A program made the position numbers and the translations under genes. Of a stretch of DNA of 64,000 nt, positions 56,156-64,000 are shown one piece after another. How positions within the stretch are numbered: position 1 is the stretch's first letter; every line of letters starts with the position of its first letter. The DNA lies in contig NZ_CP104166.1 of NCBI RefSeq assembly GCF_029982035.1, forward strand, positions 1,663,494 through 1,727,493, read 5' to 3'. Below the pieces are notes generated by a model. It did no database searches and had not been told where the DNA came from. It worked only from the letters and a program-made list of their open reading frames with translations. This DNA comes from Megaera polyxenophila. GTDB taxonomy: Bacteria > Pseudomonadota > Alphaproteobacteria > Rickettsiales > Rickettsiaceae.

Positions 56156-56170
56156 GTATCGCAATCTAAT

Positions 56171-57253
56171 TTAACCAAAAAAGCTATACTCCATAGCTTT
56201 AAATATTTCTCCCATTTGTTCTTTTGAAATAAGCCTATGAAGTTGAGCGTCTAGAATAACGGCTTCTTTTGGTAAGGATTTGCTTTTTAGTAATTGTTGG
56301 CGAATAATTATACCCCAATTTACTAAAAAATCTCGCTGAGAAAAAATAGAAACATTCTTGATCCCTTTTTGTAGAGCAGCATTTTTGAGAGTATTAAAAT
56401 CCACATGAGCACTCAGATCAGATTCCCCTAGTGATTCAAAAATTGGATGATATTGATGGTGTTTTATCGCCTGAAGAGTTGAGCTATATTGATTCCTACT
56501 TCGCTTTGATGATTCAATATTATAACCGTAGTCTATAACCAAGCAAACACCTCTGAATTTTGTAAGATGGATAGCTATGTTACGTGTTATTTCTAATGTT
56601 TCGGCTGATTCTTCTATTAATGCTCCATCCTGAGCGTTTTTGTGATCAATATTTAACTGTTGTGATAAAGCTTTATTTAATTCTATTTTATCAAATTTAA
56701 GCCTATTATCTATTGGATCACATATTATGACCGATTCATACCATGTTTTGCGAATTTTTATATACTGTTTAATAGGTAAGGCGTCAAAAAATTCGTTGCT
56801 AATAATAATACAAGGGATTGGTGGAAGTTCGTTAATATTATTAATCCATGTTACCCTTGAACTAGTAAAGGAAAGATTAGTTTTTTGCTGTTTAATAAAA
56901 TTTTTATTTATTTCATAGAGAAAAATTTTAACTGCTTTTGTAAATTCCGGTACTAATTTGGCTACCCGCATTAAGTCACGCATTAATATTCCCAATCCCG
57001 GCCCAAACTCAACAAGCGCAAATTTTTTTGGACACCCTAATTGCTGCCATTTATTAATTGCCCAAAATCCAATAGTTTCACCAAAAAGCTGAGAAATTTC
57101 TGGCGCAGTAATAAAATCACCGTCTGCGCCTATTGAGGTTTTAGACCTATAATATGAGCTAGGGTTAATTGATGATACCTCCCTCATCATATCATCAATT
57201 TTAATATGGCCTAAATCTTTAATTATTGATCTTATTTTTGCGTCTATCGCCAT
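56171..57253 (-). CDS. SAM-dependent methyltransferase, MidA/NDUFAF7 family
   Basis: 360 residues of the DUF185 family. The mitochondrial homologue NDUFAF7 dimethylates an arginine of complex I subunit NDUFS2. Motifs: GDFITAPEISQLFGETIGFW, ALVEFGPGLGILMRDLMR (SAM site), IISNEFFDALPIKQYI and CLVIDYGYN. Its start overlaps the lgt 3' end by 35 bp in another frame, implying coupling. IS91 copy 5 is inserted 15 bp past its stop. Confidence 0.9.
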   Translation of the reverse strand: MAIDAKIRSIIKDLGHIKIDDMMREVSSINPSSYYRSKTSIGADGDFITAPEISQLFGETIGFWAINKWQQLGCPKKFALVEFGPGLGILMRDLMRVAKLVPEFTKAVKIFLYEINKNFIKQQKTNLSFTSSRVTWINNINELPPIPCIIISNEFFDALPIKQYIKIRKTWYESVIICDPIDNRLKFDKIELNKALSQQLNIDHKNAQDGALIEESAETLEITRNIAIHLTKFRGVCLVIDYGYNIESSKRSRNQYSSTLQAIKHHQYHPIFESLGESDLSAHVDFNTLKNAALQKGIKNVSIFSQRDFLVNWGIIIRQQLLKSKSLPKEAVILDAQLHRLISKEQMGEIFKAMEYSFFG

Positions 57254-58043
57254 TTTTTATAGTGTTTTTAGTGCTATGGTTTAATAAATATGTACCTAGT
57301 AGAATCATAGGGATACATAATATTTGACCTAAGGTAAAATATTTAAAAATAAAACCAATTTTAACATCTGGTTCTCTAAAAAACTCAACAAGCACTCTAA
57401 AACTACCATAAAAAATTAAAAATATTCCAGACATTCTACCGGGATTTTGTAGAAATTTACTTTTATAAGTAAAATACAACATTATGCAGAATAAAAATAA
57501 TCCTTCTAACAACGCCTCGTATAATTGGCTAGGATGTCTTGGAAAACCGTCGCTATGTGGAAAAATTACTGCCCAAGGAACATTAGTTTGCCGGCCATAG
57601 AGTTCTGCATTTATGAAATTTGCTATTCTACCTAAGAAAAGACCAATTGGTGCTACAATCGCTAAAACGTCAGAAAATGAAAGAAATCTAATTTGATTTT
57701 TTTTACAATATAAATATGCAGCTACGCCCACACCAAATATTCCACCATGAAAAGACATGCCTCCTTCATAGGTTTTTAAAATCTCAATTGGATTAGAGAG
57801 GTATTTCTCTGGATCATAGAATAAAACATGACCAAGCCTTCCACCAATAATAATAGCAATAATAGCCCAGCTAATGAAGTCTTCAGTGTGTTGTTTACTA
57901 ATACCAATTGGGTATAAAAGGATCAATTTATTTGCATAATACCACCCAAGCAATATACCAACGATATAAGAGAGCGAATACCATGAAACTGCTAAAGAGC
58001 CTACAGAAAATATTACAGGGTTGATATTGGGAAAATCAATCAT
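57219..58043 (-). CDS. lgt: Prolipoprotein diacylglyceryl transferase
   Basis: 274 residues. Inner-membrane enzyme that adds diacylglycerol to the lipobox cysteine. Signature GRIANFINAELYGR (about 138-151) is exact for the family. The GGRLGHVLFYDPEKY block and YEGGMSFHGGIFGV carry the conserved His and Gly residues. About seven membrane helices. It lies 18 bp after hemA on the same strand. Confidence 0.95.
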   Translation of the reverse strand: MIDFPNINPVIFSVGSLAVSWYSLSYIVGILLGWYYANKLILLYPIGISKQHTEDFISWAIIAIIIGGRLGHVLFYDPEKYLSNPIEILKTYEGGMSFHGGIFGVGVAAYLYCKKNQIRFLSFSDVLAIVAPIGLFLGRIANFINAELYGRQTNVPWAVIFPHSDGFPRHPSQLYEALLEGLFLFCIMLYFTYKSKFLQNPGRMSGIFLIFYGSFRVLVEFFREPDVKIGFIFKYFTLGQILCIPMILLGTYLLNHSTKNTIKNGDRRKNKINN

Positions 58044-58061
58044 ATAAGAATACCACTTGAT

Positions 58062-59285
58062 TCAAGCTGCTTCTTCAAATCCTAGTTTAATACCGAGTTC
58101 ATTAAACACATCAACCAAAGCCAGGGTTAACTCCTCAATCATTTGATCTGTATGAGCAGGGGTAGGGGTTATTCTCAGGCGTTCTGTACCGCGGGGAACT
58201 GTGGGGAAGTTTATGTGCTGAACAAAAATGTTATGTCTATCAATTAGCAATTGGGAAGCTAATCTAGTTTTGTCTGGATCGCCAATAACTATAGGGACAA
58301 TATGACTTTTATTGCGATAAAAATTAATACCTGCTTCTGTGAAAGATTTTTTAACTTTAGCTACCACTTCTTGGTGCTTTTCTCTTTCTTCTTCTGAATT
58401 TTTTAAATGAATAATACTAGCTTTTGCTGCAGCAGTGATCACCGGAGGAAGGGAGGTAGTGAAAATAAAACCGCTAGCAGTTGATCTAATGGCATCTATC
58501 ATATTTTTATTTCCTGCTATATACCCACCAATAACTCCATAAGCTTTAGCAAAAGTTCCTTGTATAATATCTATTTTGCTTTCAAATCCAAGCATATTAG
58601 CAATACCTGCGCCTCCTTTACCATAAAGACCAACGCTGTGAACTTCATCGATATAAGTCATTGCATTGTATTTCTTAGCCAGGGAACAGATATCTTGTAT
58701 AGGAGATATTTGACCATCCATGGAGTAAGCAGATTCAAAAACAATAATCTTAGGTTTTTTGATATCAACTGTTTTAAGAAGTTCCTCTAAGTGATTTATA
58801 TTTAGGTGTTTATATATATGCTTCTCGCATCTGGAATTCCTAATACCTGCTACCATAGAAGCATGGTTAAGTTCATCGGAGAAGAAAATCAAATCAGGCA
58901 TAACCTTTGCAAGCGAGGTAAGAGTAGCATCATTAGAAACGTATCCAGAAGTAAATACTAGGGCAGAGTCTTTGCTATGAAGATTAGCAATTTCATTTTC
59001 CAATTCTTGAATAGAGTAATTATTACCACCAATGTTTCTAGTACCTCCAGAACCTACTCCATTATCCAGGAGGGCTTGAGCGGCGGCTTGTAAAACAGTA
59101 GGGTGCTGACTCATCCCAAGATAATCATTTATACACCACATTATGACGTTTTTTCTTCTATCCTTTCCCCAGATAGCTTTTGGAAACTCTCCGGCTTTCC
59201 TTTGTAAGCCTATGAAGTTTCTATACCTGCCTTCTGTTTTTATTTGATTAACCTGTTTCTCAAAAGCGGCTTGATAATTATACAT
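58062..59285 (-). CDS. hemA: 5-aminolevulinate synthase
   Basis: 407 residues. PLP enzyme joining glycine and succinyl-CoA, the C4 heme route typical of alphaproteobacteria and mitochondria. Features: NDYLGMSQHPTVLQAAAQAL, GSGGTRNIGGNNYSIQELE, TYIDEVHSVGLYG and the PLP lysine in GTFAKAYGVIGGYIAG. Complete. Probable operon hemA-lgt-midA. Confidence 0.97.
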   Translation of the reverse strand: MYNYQAAFEKQVNQIKTEGRYRNFIGLQRKAGEFPKAIWGKDRRKNVIMWCINDYLGMSQHPTVLQAAAQALLDNGVGSGGTRNIGGNNYSIQELENEIANLHSKDSALVFTSGYVSNDATLTSLAKVMPDLIFFSDELNHASMVAGIRNSRCEKHIYKHLNINHLEELLKTVDIKKPKIIVFESAYSMDGQISPIQDICSLAKKYNAMTYIDEVHSVGLYGKGGAGIANMLGFESKIDIIQGTFAKAYGVIGGYIAGNKNMIDAIRSTASGFIFTTSLPPVITAAAKASIIHLKNSEEEREKHQEVVAKVKKSFTEAGINFYRNKSHIVPIVIGDPDKTRLASQLLIDRHNIFVQHINFPTVPRGTERLRITPTPAHTDQMIEELTLALVDVFNELGIKLGFEEAA

Positions 59286-59369
59286 TTACATCCCTGTATT
59301 ATAAACCTAGTCCAATATACATATAATCAACTATTTTAGAAATATTTAATTGTTTAATTTACTATTATT

Positions 59370-60200
59370 TTATGAATTACCATTGGTATTGTGCTTCATA
59401 AGGTAATTGAACTCTGCCCCTAGGATAAAAATCATATTAACTATATAAAAGAAAATTAGGGTAACTATAATACTTCCTAAAGAACCGTAAATTATATTCA
59501 ATTGGTTATAATAAACCAGGTATGTAGATAATAAATATCCACTTAATATCCAAAGCAATACACTTAAAAATGCTCCGGGTATAACCTCTGAAAATTTAAG
59601 TTTTACATTTGGGATGAGATAATATAGGGAACATACGGTTATAAACAGAGATAAAAATATCAAAAGATATCTAGAAAAATTCAGTATTGTTTTATAATCT
59701 TCTATCATTCTCATAAAACTCGGAAGTTTTTGCAGGCCAATAGGAATTATAATAAGCAATAACATAGTAAGGGATATCATAGTACTTATAAACAAGAATT
59801 GGGCAATACTTAACATTCTTCTTAAGAAATAATTAGGGGGTGATTTGATTTGATAGACGCGGTTTAGTATGGTTCTAAGGCATTCTACAAAGGACGAAGA
59901 TGTCCATATACTTCCTACAATCGCAAGAGTTAAAAGACCTTGGGGAGGAGTAGTCATAAGCTCTTTAATTCTATTTCTAATTGAGTCAATTGATTGAGCT
60001 GGCATATTCTCAAGAGCAAGCTGAATAAATTTCTCTCCTAGTTCTGATGCTCCAAAAAAACCTGTAAAAGCGAGAATAAAGACAAAAAATGGGAAAATTG
60101 AAAGCAATACCATAAATGACATATAACCTGAATGTTCGATCCCGTCATGATCAATCATTTTAACTATGGCTTGGTATAAATTAACGATAACTCTTTTCAT
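59370..60200 (-). CDS. YihY/BrkB (ribonuclease BN-like) membrane protein
   Basis: 276 residues with six predicted helices. Family blocks: HSGYMSFMVLLSIFPFFVFILAF, TLAIVGSIWTSSSFVECLRTILNRVY and LSVLLWILSGYLLSTYLVYYNQLNIIYGSLGSIIVTLIF. Old annotation 'ribonuclease BN' is not supported for this family; role unknown. Confidence 0.9.
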   Translation of the reverse strand: MKRVIVNLYQAIVKMIDHDGIEHSGYMSFMVLLSIFPFFVFILAFTGFFGASELGEKFIQLALENMPAQSIDSIRNRIKELMTTPPQGLLTLAIVGSIWTSSSFVECLRTILNRVYQIKSPPNYFLRRMLSIAQFLFISTMISLTMLLLIIIPIGLQKLPSFMRMIEDYKTILNFSRYLLIFLSLFITVCSLYYLIPNVKLKFSEVIPGAFLSVLLWILSGYLLSTYLVYYNQLNIIYGSLGSIIVTLIFFYIVNMIFILGAEFNYLMKHNTNGNS

Positions 60201-60631
60201 TATATAATATTCGTTCTTTATGGTTATAAATATAAAATGGTGTTTTAGGTATATATGGTTTATTTAGGTTTTTCAATGGCTTATTAAAGACACTTACTTG
60301 CAGATAAAAAGAAAAAATAAATAAAATTTCTATAGAAATTTATTCTGTAATATTTATTAACTAAACTTAATAAAGTATATGTAGAAATAATATATAAAAA
60401 CATAAAATTTTTTATAAATTTCTTTTGTAGAAAGTACCTTCTTTTTAAAAGAATGTTTGATAAAAAAAGGATATCTTGTTAAAATTAATATATATATTAA
60501 TTCTTAAAAAATATTAAATAAGTTCTTGCAATTAGATAAAGTCTATGGTAATTCTACTATTGTTTAAATGTTGTATATAGTGCAAATCTTATTAACTAAT
60601 ACAATATAATACTTGACTAAAAGAGGTAAAA
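60201..60631. other. 431-bp very AT-rich intergenic region
   Basis: Divergent promoter region between yihY and the XRE regulator gene. Many A and T runs, no gene or repeat recognised. An AGAGGT site 6 bp before the ATG at 60632 is the ribosome-binding site of the regulator. Confidence 0.5.
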
Positions 60632-61009
60632 ATGGCTCGTAAAAATGATTATATAGAAGAAATTGACAAATTTATAGGTAATAAAATCTATTCTTTAAGA
60701 TTAGCAAAAGGATTGTCCCGTCAGCAATTATCACAAGTTATTGGTGTAACTCACCAACAGCTACAAAAATACGAAAAAGGTAACAACAGGATTTCTGTAG
60801 GAAGATTAGTTCTGATATCAAAGGCTTTAGATAAAAATATATCATATTTTTATGAAGGTCTGGAAACGGGCAACAAAGAAGCAACTGTGACACAGCATCA
60901 ACGCATGTGTATTGAAGTTTCACGTAATTTTATGAAAATTGAAAATACGGAGCATCAAAATGCAGTTAATACCCTTATAAAATCTTTAATAAAAGATAAA
61001 GCGGCTTAG
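60632..61009 (+). CDS. XRE-family transcriptional regulator
   Basis: 125 residues. Helix-turn-helix of the Cro/C1 type at about residues 16-70: IYSLRLAKGLSRQQLSQVIGVTHQQLQKYEKGNNRISVGRLVLISKAL. The C-terminal half is helical and probably dimerises. This type of stand-alone regulator is conserved in Rickettsiales. Target unknown. Confidence 0.9.
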   Translation: MARKNDYIEEIDKFIGNKIYSLRLAKGLSRQQLSQVIGVTHQQLQKYEKGNNRISVGRLVLISKALDKNISYFYEGLETGNKEATVTQHQRMCIEVSRNFMKIENTEHQNAVNTLIKSLIKDKAA

Positions 61010-61019
61010 TTTAAAAGCA

Positions 61020-61050
61020 AATGACCCTCGAAACTTTATAGGGGGTCATT
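61020..61050. terminator. Hairpin between XRE gene and tRNA-Val
   Basis: AATGACCC pairs with GGGTCATT across a 15-nt loop. On the minus strand it is followed by TTTGCTTTT, fitting termination of the tRNA-Val transcript. On the plus strand it lies 11 bp past the XRE stop but lacks a T-run. Confidence 0.55.
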
Positions 61051-61175
61051 AAAAAGAAAACAAAAAAGCAAGAATTGCTTGTACCTAATCCACGTTTCTA
61101 GACACTCAAGTTTAAAACAATTAACTTCCTTTAAACCACTTTGGTATTCGAGAATAAAAAATAAATTATAAAGAA

Positions 61176-61252
61176 TGGTGGGCGGTAGAAGACTTGAACT
61201 TCCGACCTTTACGATGTCAACGTAATGCTCTAACCAACTGAGCTAACCGCCC
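61176..61252 (-). tRNA. tRNA-Val (anticodon GAC)
   Basis: Minus-strand cloverleaf: acceptor GGGCGGT with ACCGCCC, D-arm TAGCTCAGTTGGTTAGAGC, anticodon stem TTACG/CGTAA with loop TTGACAT (anticodon GAC), and T-arm GGAAGTTCAAGTCTTCT. The CCA end is encoded (61176-61178); without it the gene is 61179-61252 (74 nt). Confidence 0.95.
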
Positions 61253-61398
61253 AAAAATTTTTTAAATCCGGTATGTGTACATCTATTTACCCCGATTTTT
61301 TTTGAATTTCAAGATTTTAATTTGAATTTTTACCTAAAATGAAATAAAAGCTATTTAAAAAATAGAAATTTACTATTAGAGATAATTATCAAAAATAA

Positions 61399-62061
61399 AT
61401 GAAAAATTTAAAAGAAAAAGCGTATAATGAAAATAATAGTTTTGTTATAGCGTTAGATGGCCCATCGGCATCCGGGAAAGGAGCAATAGGGAGAATGCTT
61501 GCCTCTGAATTTAACTTGAAGTATGTGCAATCCGGTATTGTTTATAGGAGTCTGGCTTATTTGTGCATAGTGAACAATATCGATGTGGCAGATGTTAAAA
61601 AAATAATTGAATTTTCAAAAACTGACCATCTGGTTGAACTTGCAAAAGAAATGGATTTAAATCAGGAAAGTATAGGGAATTATGCTTCCAAGATTTCTAC
61701 TATTCCAGAAGTTCGTACTAATATAAATAAATACCTAATTTTAATGATTACAACATATCCAAGAATTATAATGGAAGGGCGGGATATAGGCACTGTAATA
61801 GCCAAAGATGCGGATTTAAAAATTTTTATTACTGCAGATGTTAATAAAAGAGCAGAAAGAAGATATAAGCAGTTGCAGGAAGAAGGAAAAAAATGTAAAC
61901 TGGAGGATATTTTGCAATTACTTAAAGAGCGAGATTTGAGGGACAGTATGCGTATAGTAGATCCTCTAATGGTTGCTTCAGATGCTTTTGTTATTGACAC
62001 TAGCAATATGGATCAACAGGAAGTAATAGCTGAAATTAAAAACTACATAGAATTGAGCTAA
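61399..62061 (+). CDS. cmk: Cytidylate kinase
   Basis: 220 residues. Phosphorylates CMP/dCMP. P-loop ALDGPSASGKGAIGRMLA (residues 19-36), then LKYVQSGIVYRSLAYLC, MEGRDIGTVIAKDADLKIFI and the LID region RAERRYKQLQEEGKK. The next gene is rpsA, the classic cmk-rpsA order. The N-terminal 12 residues before the P-loop strand are a short extension. Confidence 0.95.
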   Translation: MKNLKEKAYNENNSFVIALDGPSASGKGAIGRMLASEFNLKYVQSGIVYRSLAYLCIVNNIDVADVKKIIEFSKTDHLVELAKEMDLNQESIGNYASKISTIPEVRTNINKYLILMITTYPRIIMEGRDIGTVIAKDADLKIFITADVNKRAERRYKQLQEEGKKCKLEDILQLLKERDLRDSMRIVDPLMVASDAFVIDTSNMDQQEVIAEIKNYIELS

Positions 62062-62160
62062 TCCTAAAGTTTTAGTACCAAGGGGATATAGCTTATTTAT
62101 TAACCTTAAAATTTGCACTAAATTTTGGTACGGTTTAGCTGCCTAAAAAGTATAGTATTT

Positions 62161-63885
62161 ATGTTATTAAAAAAGAAAAGATTTATTCCTCAATTAAGCG
62201 ACATTACCCCAAGTAGTGAAGATTTTGCCCATTTACTGGAAAGCGTTAATACTAGCCATGTAAAAGAAGGTATGGTGGTAAAAGGTCAGGTAGTAGAAAC
62301 TAACGCTGATGTTATAGTTGTCGATGTTGGTCTTAAAAATGAAGGAAGAATAGCAGTAGCAGAATTTCAAACAGGCATGAATCAGACATTACCAAAAGTT
62401 GGTGATATAGTTGATGTGTTCGTTGAAAAAGTTGAGGGTAGACGAGGTACTGTTTTAAGCCGTGAAAAGGCTATCAGGGAAGAATCTTGGGTAACACTAG
62501 AAGATTTGTTCGAAAAGCAACAAAATGTTATGGGGGTTATCTTCGGAAGAGTTAAAGGAGGGTTTACAGTTGACTTAAAAGGAGTAGTAGCTTTCTTGCC
62601 TGGAAGTCAAGTGGATGTAAGACCTATTAAAGATCCCACTTCAATTATGCACATTGAACAGCCGTTCCAAATTTTAAAGATGGATAAAAAGCTCGGTAAT
62701 ATCGTTGTTTCAAGAAGAGCTATACTTGAGGAGTCAAGGTCAGAAGCTAGAGACGAAATGTTATCGCAGATCAAAGAAGGGATGGTCTTAACAGGAGTAG
62801 TCAAAAATATTACCGATTATGGAGCTTTCGTTGATCTTGGTAGTGTAGACGGGTTATTACACGTTACCGATATCTCCTGGGGTAGAATTAATCACCCTTC
62901 CGAAGTTCTAAGATTTGGTCAAGAAATTAAGGTTGTAGTTATTAAATATAACGAAGATACGAAAAGAATCTCTCTTGGCATGAAACAGCTAGATACTAAC
63001 CCTTGGCAGAATATTAAGGAAGAATTTCCTATTAATAAGGGAATGAAAGGGAAAGTTACAAATATTGCTGATTACGGTGCTTTTATTGAATTAAAAGACG
63101 GTATCGAAGGCTTAGTGCATTCTTCAGAAATTTCTTGGGGTAAAACAAATCAAAATCCTAAAAAATTACTAACTATCGGGCAAGAAGTTGAGTTTATTAT
63201 TTTAGACGTAGATACTGACAAACATAGAATTTCTTTAAGTATTAAAAGATGTCAGGATAATCCTTTAGTAAAGTTCGCTGAAAAACATCCTGTAGGTAGC
63301 GTTATTAAAGCTCCTATCAGAAATATTACAGATTTTGGTATGTTCGTAGCTATTGACGTCAATACGGATGGAATGATCCATGAGTCTGATATTAGTTGGG
63401 ACGAAAACGGATCAGAAGCTTTAAAAAGATTCAAAAAAGGGGATGAAATTGAATGTAAAGTGCTCAGTATTGATATTGATAAAGATAGAGTAGCACTTGG
63501 TATTAAACAACTGTCTGAAGATCCAAACGAAGGTAGTGATGCAGGAGAATTTAAGAAAAATATGGTTATAACCTGCGTCGTAACTGAAGTAAAAGAGGAT
63601 GGAATCGAAGTTAATATTGATGGCAAAGCTGCCGGTATTATTAAAAAAGCTGACTTATCAGCTGAAAAATACGACCAAAAACCGGAAAGATTTGCAAAAG
63701 GAGATAGGCTAGATGCAAAAATAATATCTATTGATAAATCCGCTAAAAAAATAGGCCTTTCTATTAAAGCTTTAGAAATTGAGGAACGTCAAAAAGCTAT
63801 AAAAGAATACGGTTCAACAGATAGCGGTGCAAGCCTTGGCGATATTTTAGGTGCTGCTCTTGACGGAGTTAAAACTAGCAAATAA
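62161..63885 (+). CDS. rpsA: 30S ribosomal protein S1
   Basis: About 574 residues from the ATG at 62161 (MLLKKKRFIPQLSDITP). An upstream frame starting at 62125 is less likely. Six S1 OB-fold repeats: starts near VKEGMVVKGQVVETN, QNVMGVIFGRVKGGFTV, IKEGMVLTGVVKNITDYGAF, INKGMKGKVTNIADYGAF, HPVGSVIKAPIRNITDFGMF and FKKNMVITCVVTEVKEDGI. S1 unfolds mRNA leaders at the 30S subunit. Confidence 0.96.
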   Translation: MLLKKKRFIPQLSDITPSSEDFAHLLESVNTSHVKEGMVVKGQVVETNADVIVVDVGLKNEGRIAVAEFQTGMNQTLPKVGDIVDVFVEKVEGRRGTVLSREKAIREESWVTLEDLFEKQQNVMGVIFGRVKGGFTVDLKGVVAFLPGSQVDVRPIKDPTSIMHIEQPFQILKMDKKLGNIVVSRRAILEESRSEARDEMLSQIKEGMVLTGVVKNITDYGAFVDLGSVDGLLHVTDISWGRINHPSEVLRFGQEIKVVVIKYNEDTKRISLGMKQLDTNPWQNIKEEFPINKGMKGKVTNIADYGAFIELKDGIEGLVHSSEISWGKTNQNPKKLLTIGQEVEFIILDVDTDKHRISLSIKRCQDNPLVKFAEKHPVGSVIKAPIRNITDFGMFVAIDVNTDGMIHESDISWDENGSEALKRFKKGDEIECKVLSIDIDKDRVALGIKQLSEDPNEGSDAGEFKKNMVITCVVTEVKEDGIEVNIDGKAAGIIKKADLSAEKYDQKPERFAKGDRLDAKIISIDKSAKKIGLSIKALEIEERQKAIKEYGSTDSGASLGDILGAALDGVKTSK

Positions 63886-63904
63886 ATTTACTTAAAATAA
63901 CAAA

Positions 63905-63942
63905 AAAAGAAGCGGAATCTTACACAGGTTTCGCTTCTTTTG
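63905..63942 (+). terminator. Rho-independent terminator of rpsA
   Basis: AAAGAAGCGGAA pairs with TTTCGCTTCTTT (one mismatch) around TCTTACACAGG, followed by TTG. It lies 20 bp past the rpsA stop. Confidence 0.8.
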
Positions 63943-64000
63943 TTCAATCTAATATCTACGGTCGTAGGGGTCATCATTAGTTAATTATAGCTATTCGTTA

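Noticed and set aside
59370..60200. Annotation as ribonuclease BN
   Set aside because: The YihY family was once given this name, but ribonuclease BN activity belongs to a different protein (ElaC/RNase Z type).
1..64000. CRISPR array
   Set aside because: No regularly spaced short repeats were seen. All repeats found are insertion sequences or single palindromes.
1..64000. Prophage or conjugative element
   Set aside because: No phage structural genes, integrase of the tyrosine or large serine type, or tra genes recognised. The mobile content is all insertion sequences.

Overview
This AT-rich window has the gene content of an obligate intracellular alphaproteobacterium of the order Rickettsiales, most likely family Rickettsiaceae. 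Evidence: ALAS-type hemA, a Rickettsia-like atpHAGDC operon, ubiG next to lysC, several Rickettsiales-style metabolite importers (ProP-like and GlpT-like MFS, DAACS, SSS, SemiSWEET), and heavy gene decay under insertion sequences. No species is assigned. Several frameshifts lie in homopolymers (T, C and A runs), so some could be sequencing errors rather than real mutations.

Layout. 1-12 kb is an accessory, IS-riddled zone. A roughly 698-residue gene with a HELTH zinc-protease motif is broken by an IS982 element that itself carries an IS91-like element. A roughly 693-residue gene with internal repeats is broken by an IS3 element. ubiX is frameshifted, and IS630 and IS3 copies are nested. 12-17 kb holds small genes and remnants: Rpn nuclease, HU and Bax-inhibitor-1 fragments, a cold-shock protein, DUF924, an exported-looking flavodoxin, SemiSWEET and a TPR protein. 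19-34.5 kb is mostly core: ruvAB, an MFS transporter, atpHAGDC-queD-cutA, a DAACS symporter, a TAXI receptor broken by IS200, uspA, rpe, ybeY and a CorC/TlyC-like gene. At 34.5 kb a coiled-coil protein carries ubiquitin-interacting-like motifs. 35-44 kb holds surface-glycan genes (two glycosyltransferases and an O-antigen-ligase-like protein), AsmA, ubiG and lysC. 56-64 kb is core again: midA, lgt, hemA, yihY, an XRE regulator, tRNA-Val, cmk and rpsA.

The most striking region is 43.7-52.9 kb. kdpB is split by a 6,615-bp insertion bounded by two directly repeated IS91-like copies. Removing the insertion restores the kdpB frame exactly. The cargo between the copies includes a piece of an SSS symporter gene whose next part lies 27 kb away at 19 kb, a dead IS6, a truncated IS200, and a small complete transcription unit for a 44-residue peptide ending in TCTVSIGCCC, a candidate ribosomal natural-product (RiPP) or toxin-like precursor. 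The layout fits integration of an IS91-borne circle by homologous recombination.

Five IS91-like copies of about 1.81 kb are nearly identical, and all carry the same reading-frame breaks in the transposase. Either the frameshifts are used in expression, or the copies were mobilised in trans. In several places (IS982, IS3, IS91 in kdpB, IS91 in the IS982 transposase) virtual excision gives an exact in-frame host gene, so element ends and target duplications can be placed to the base.
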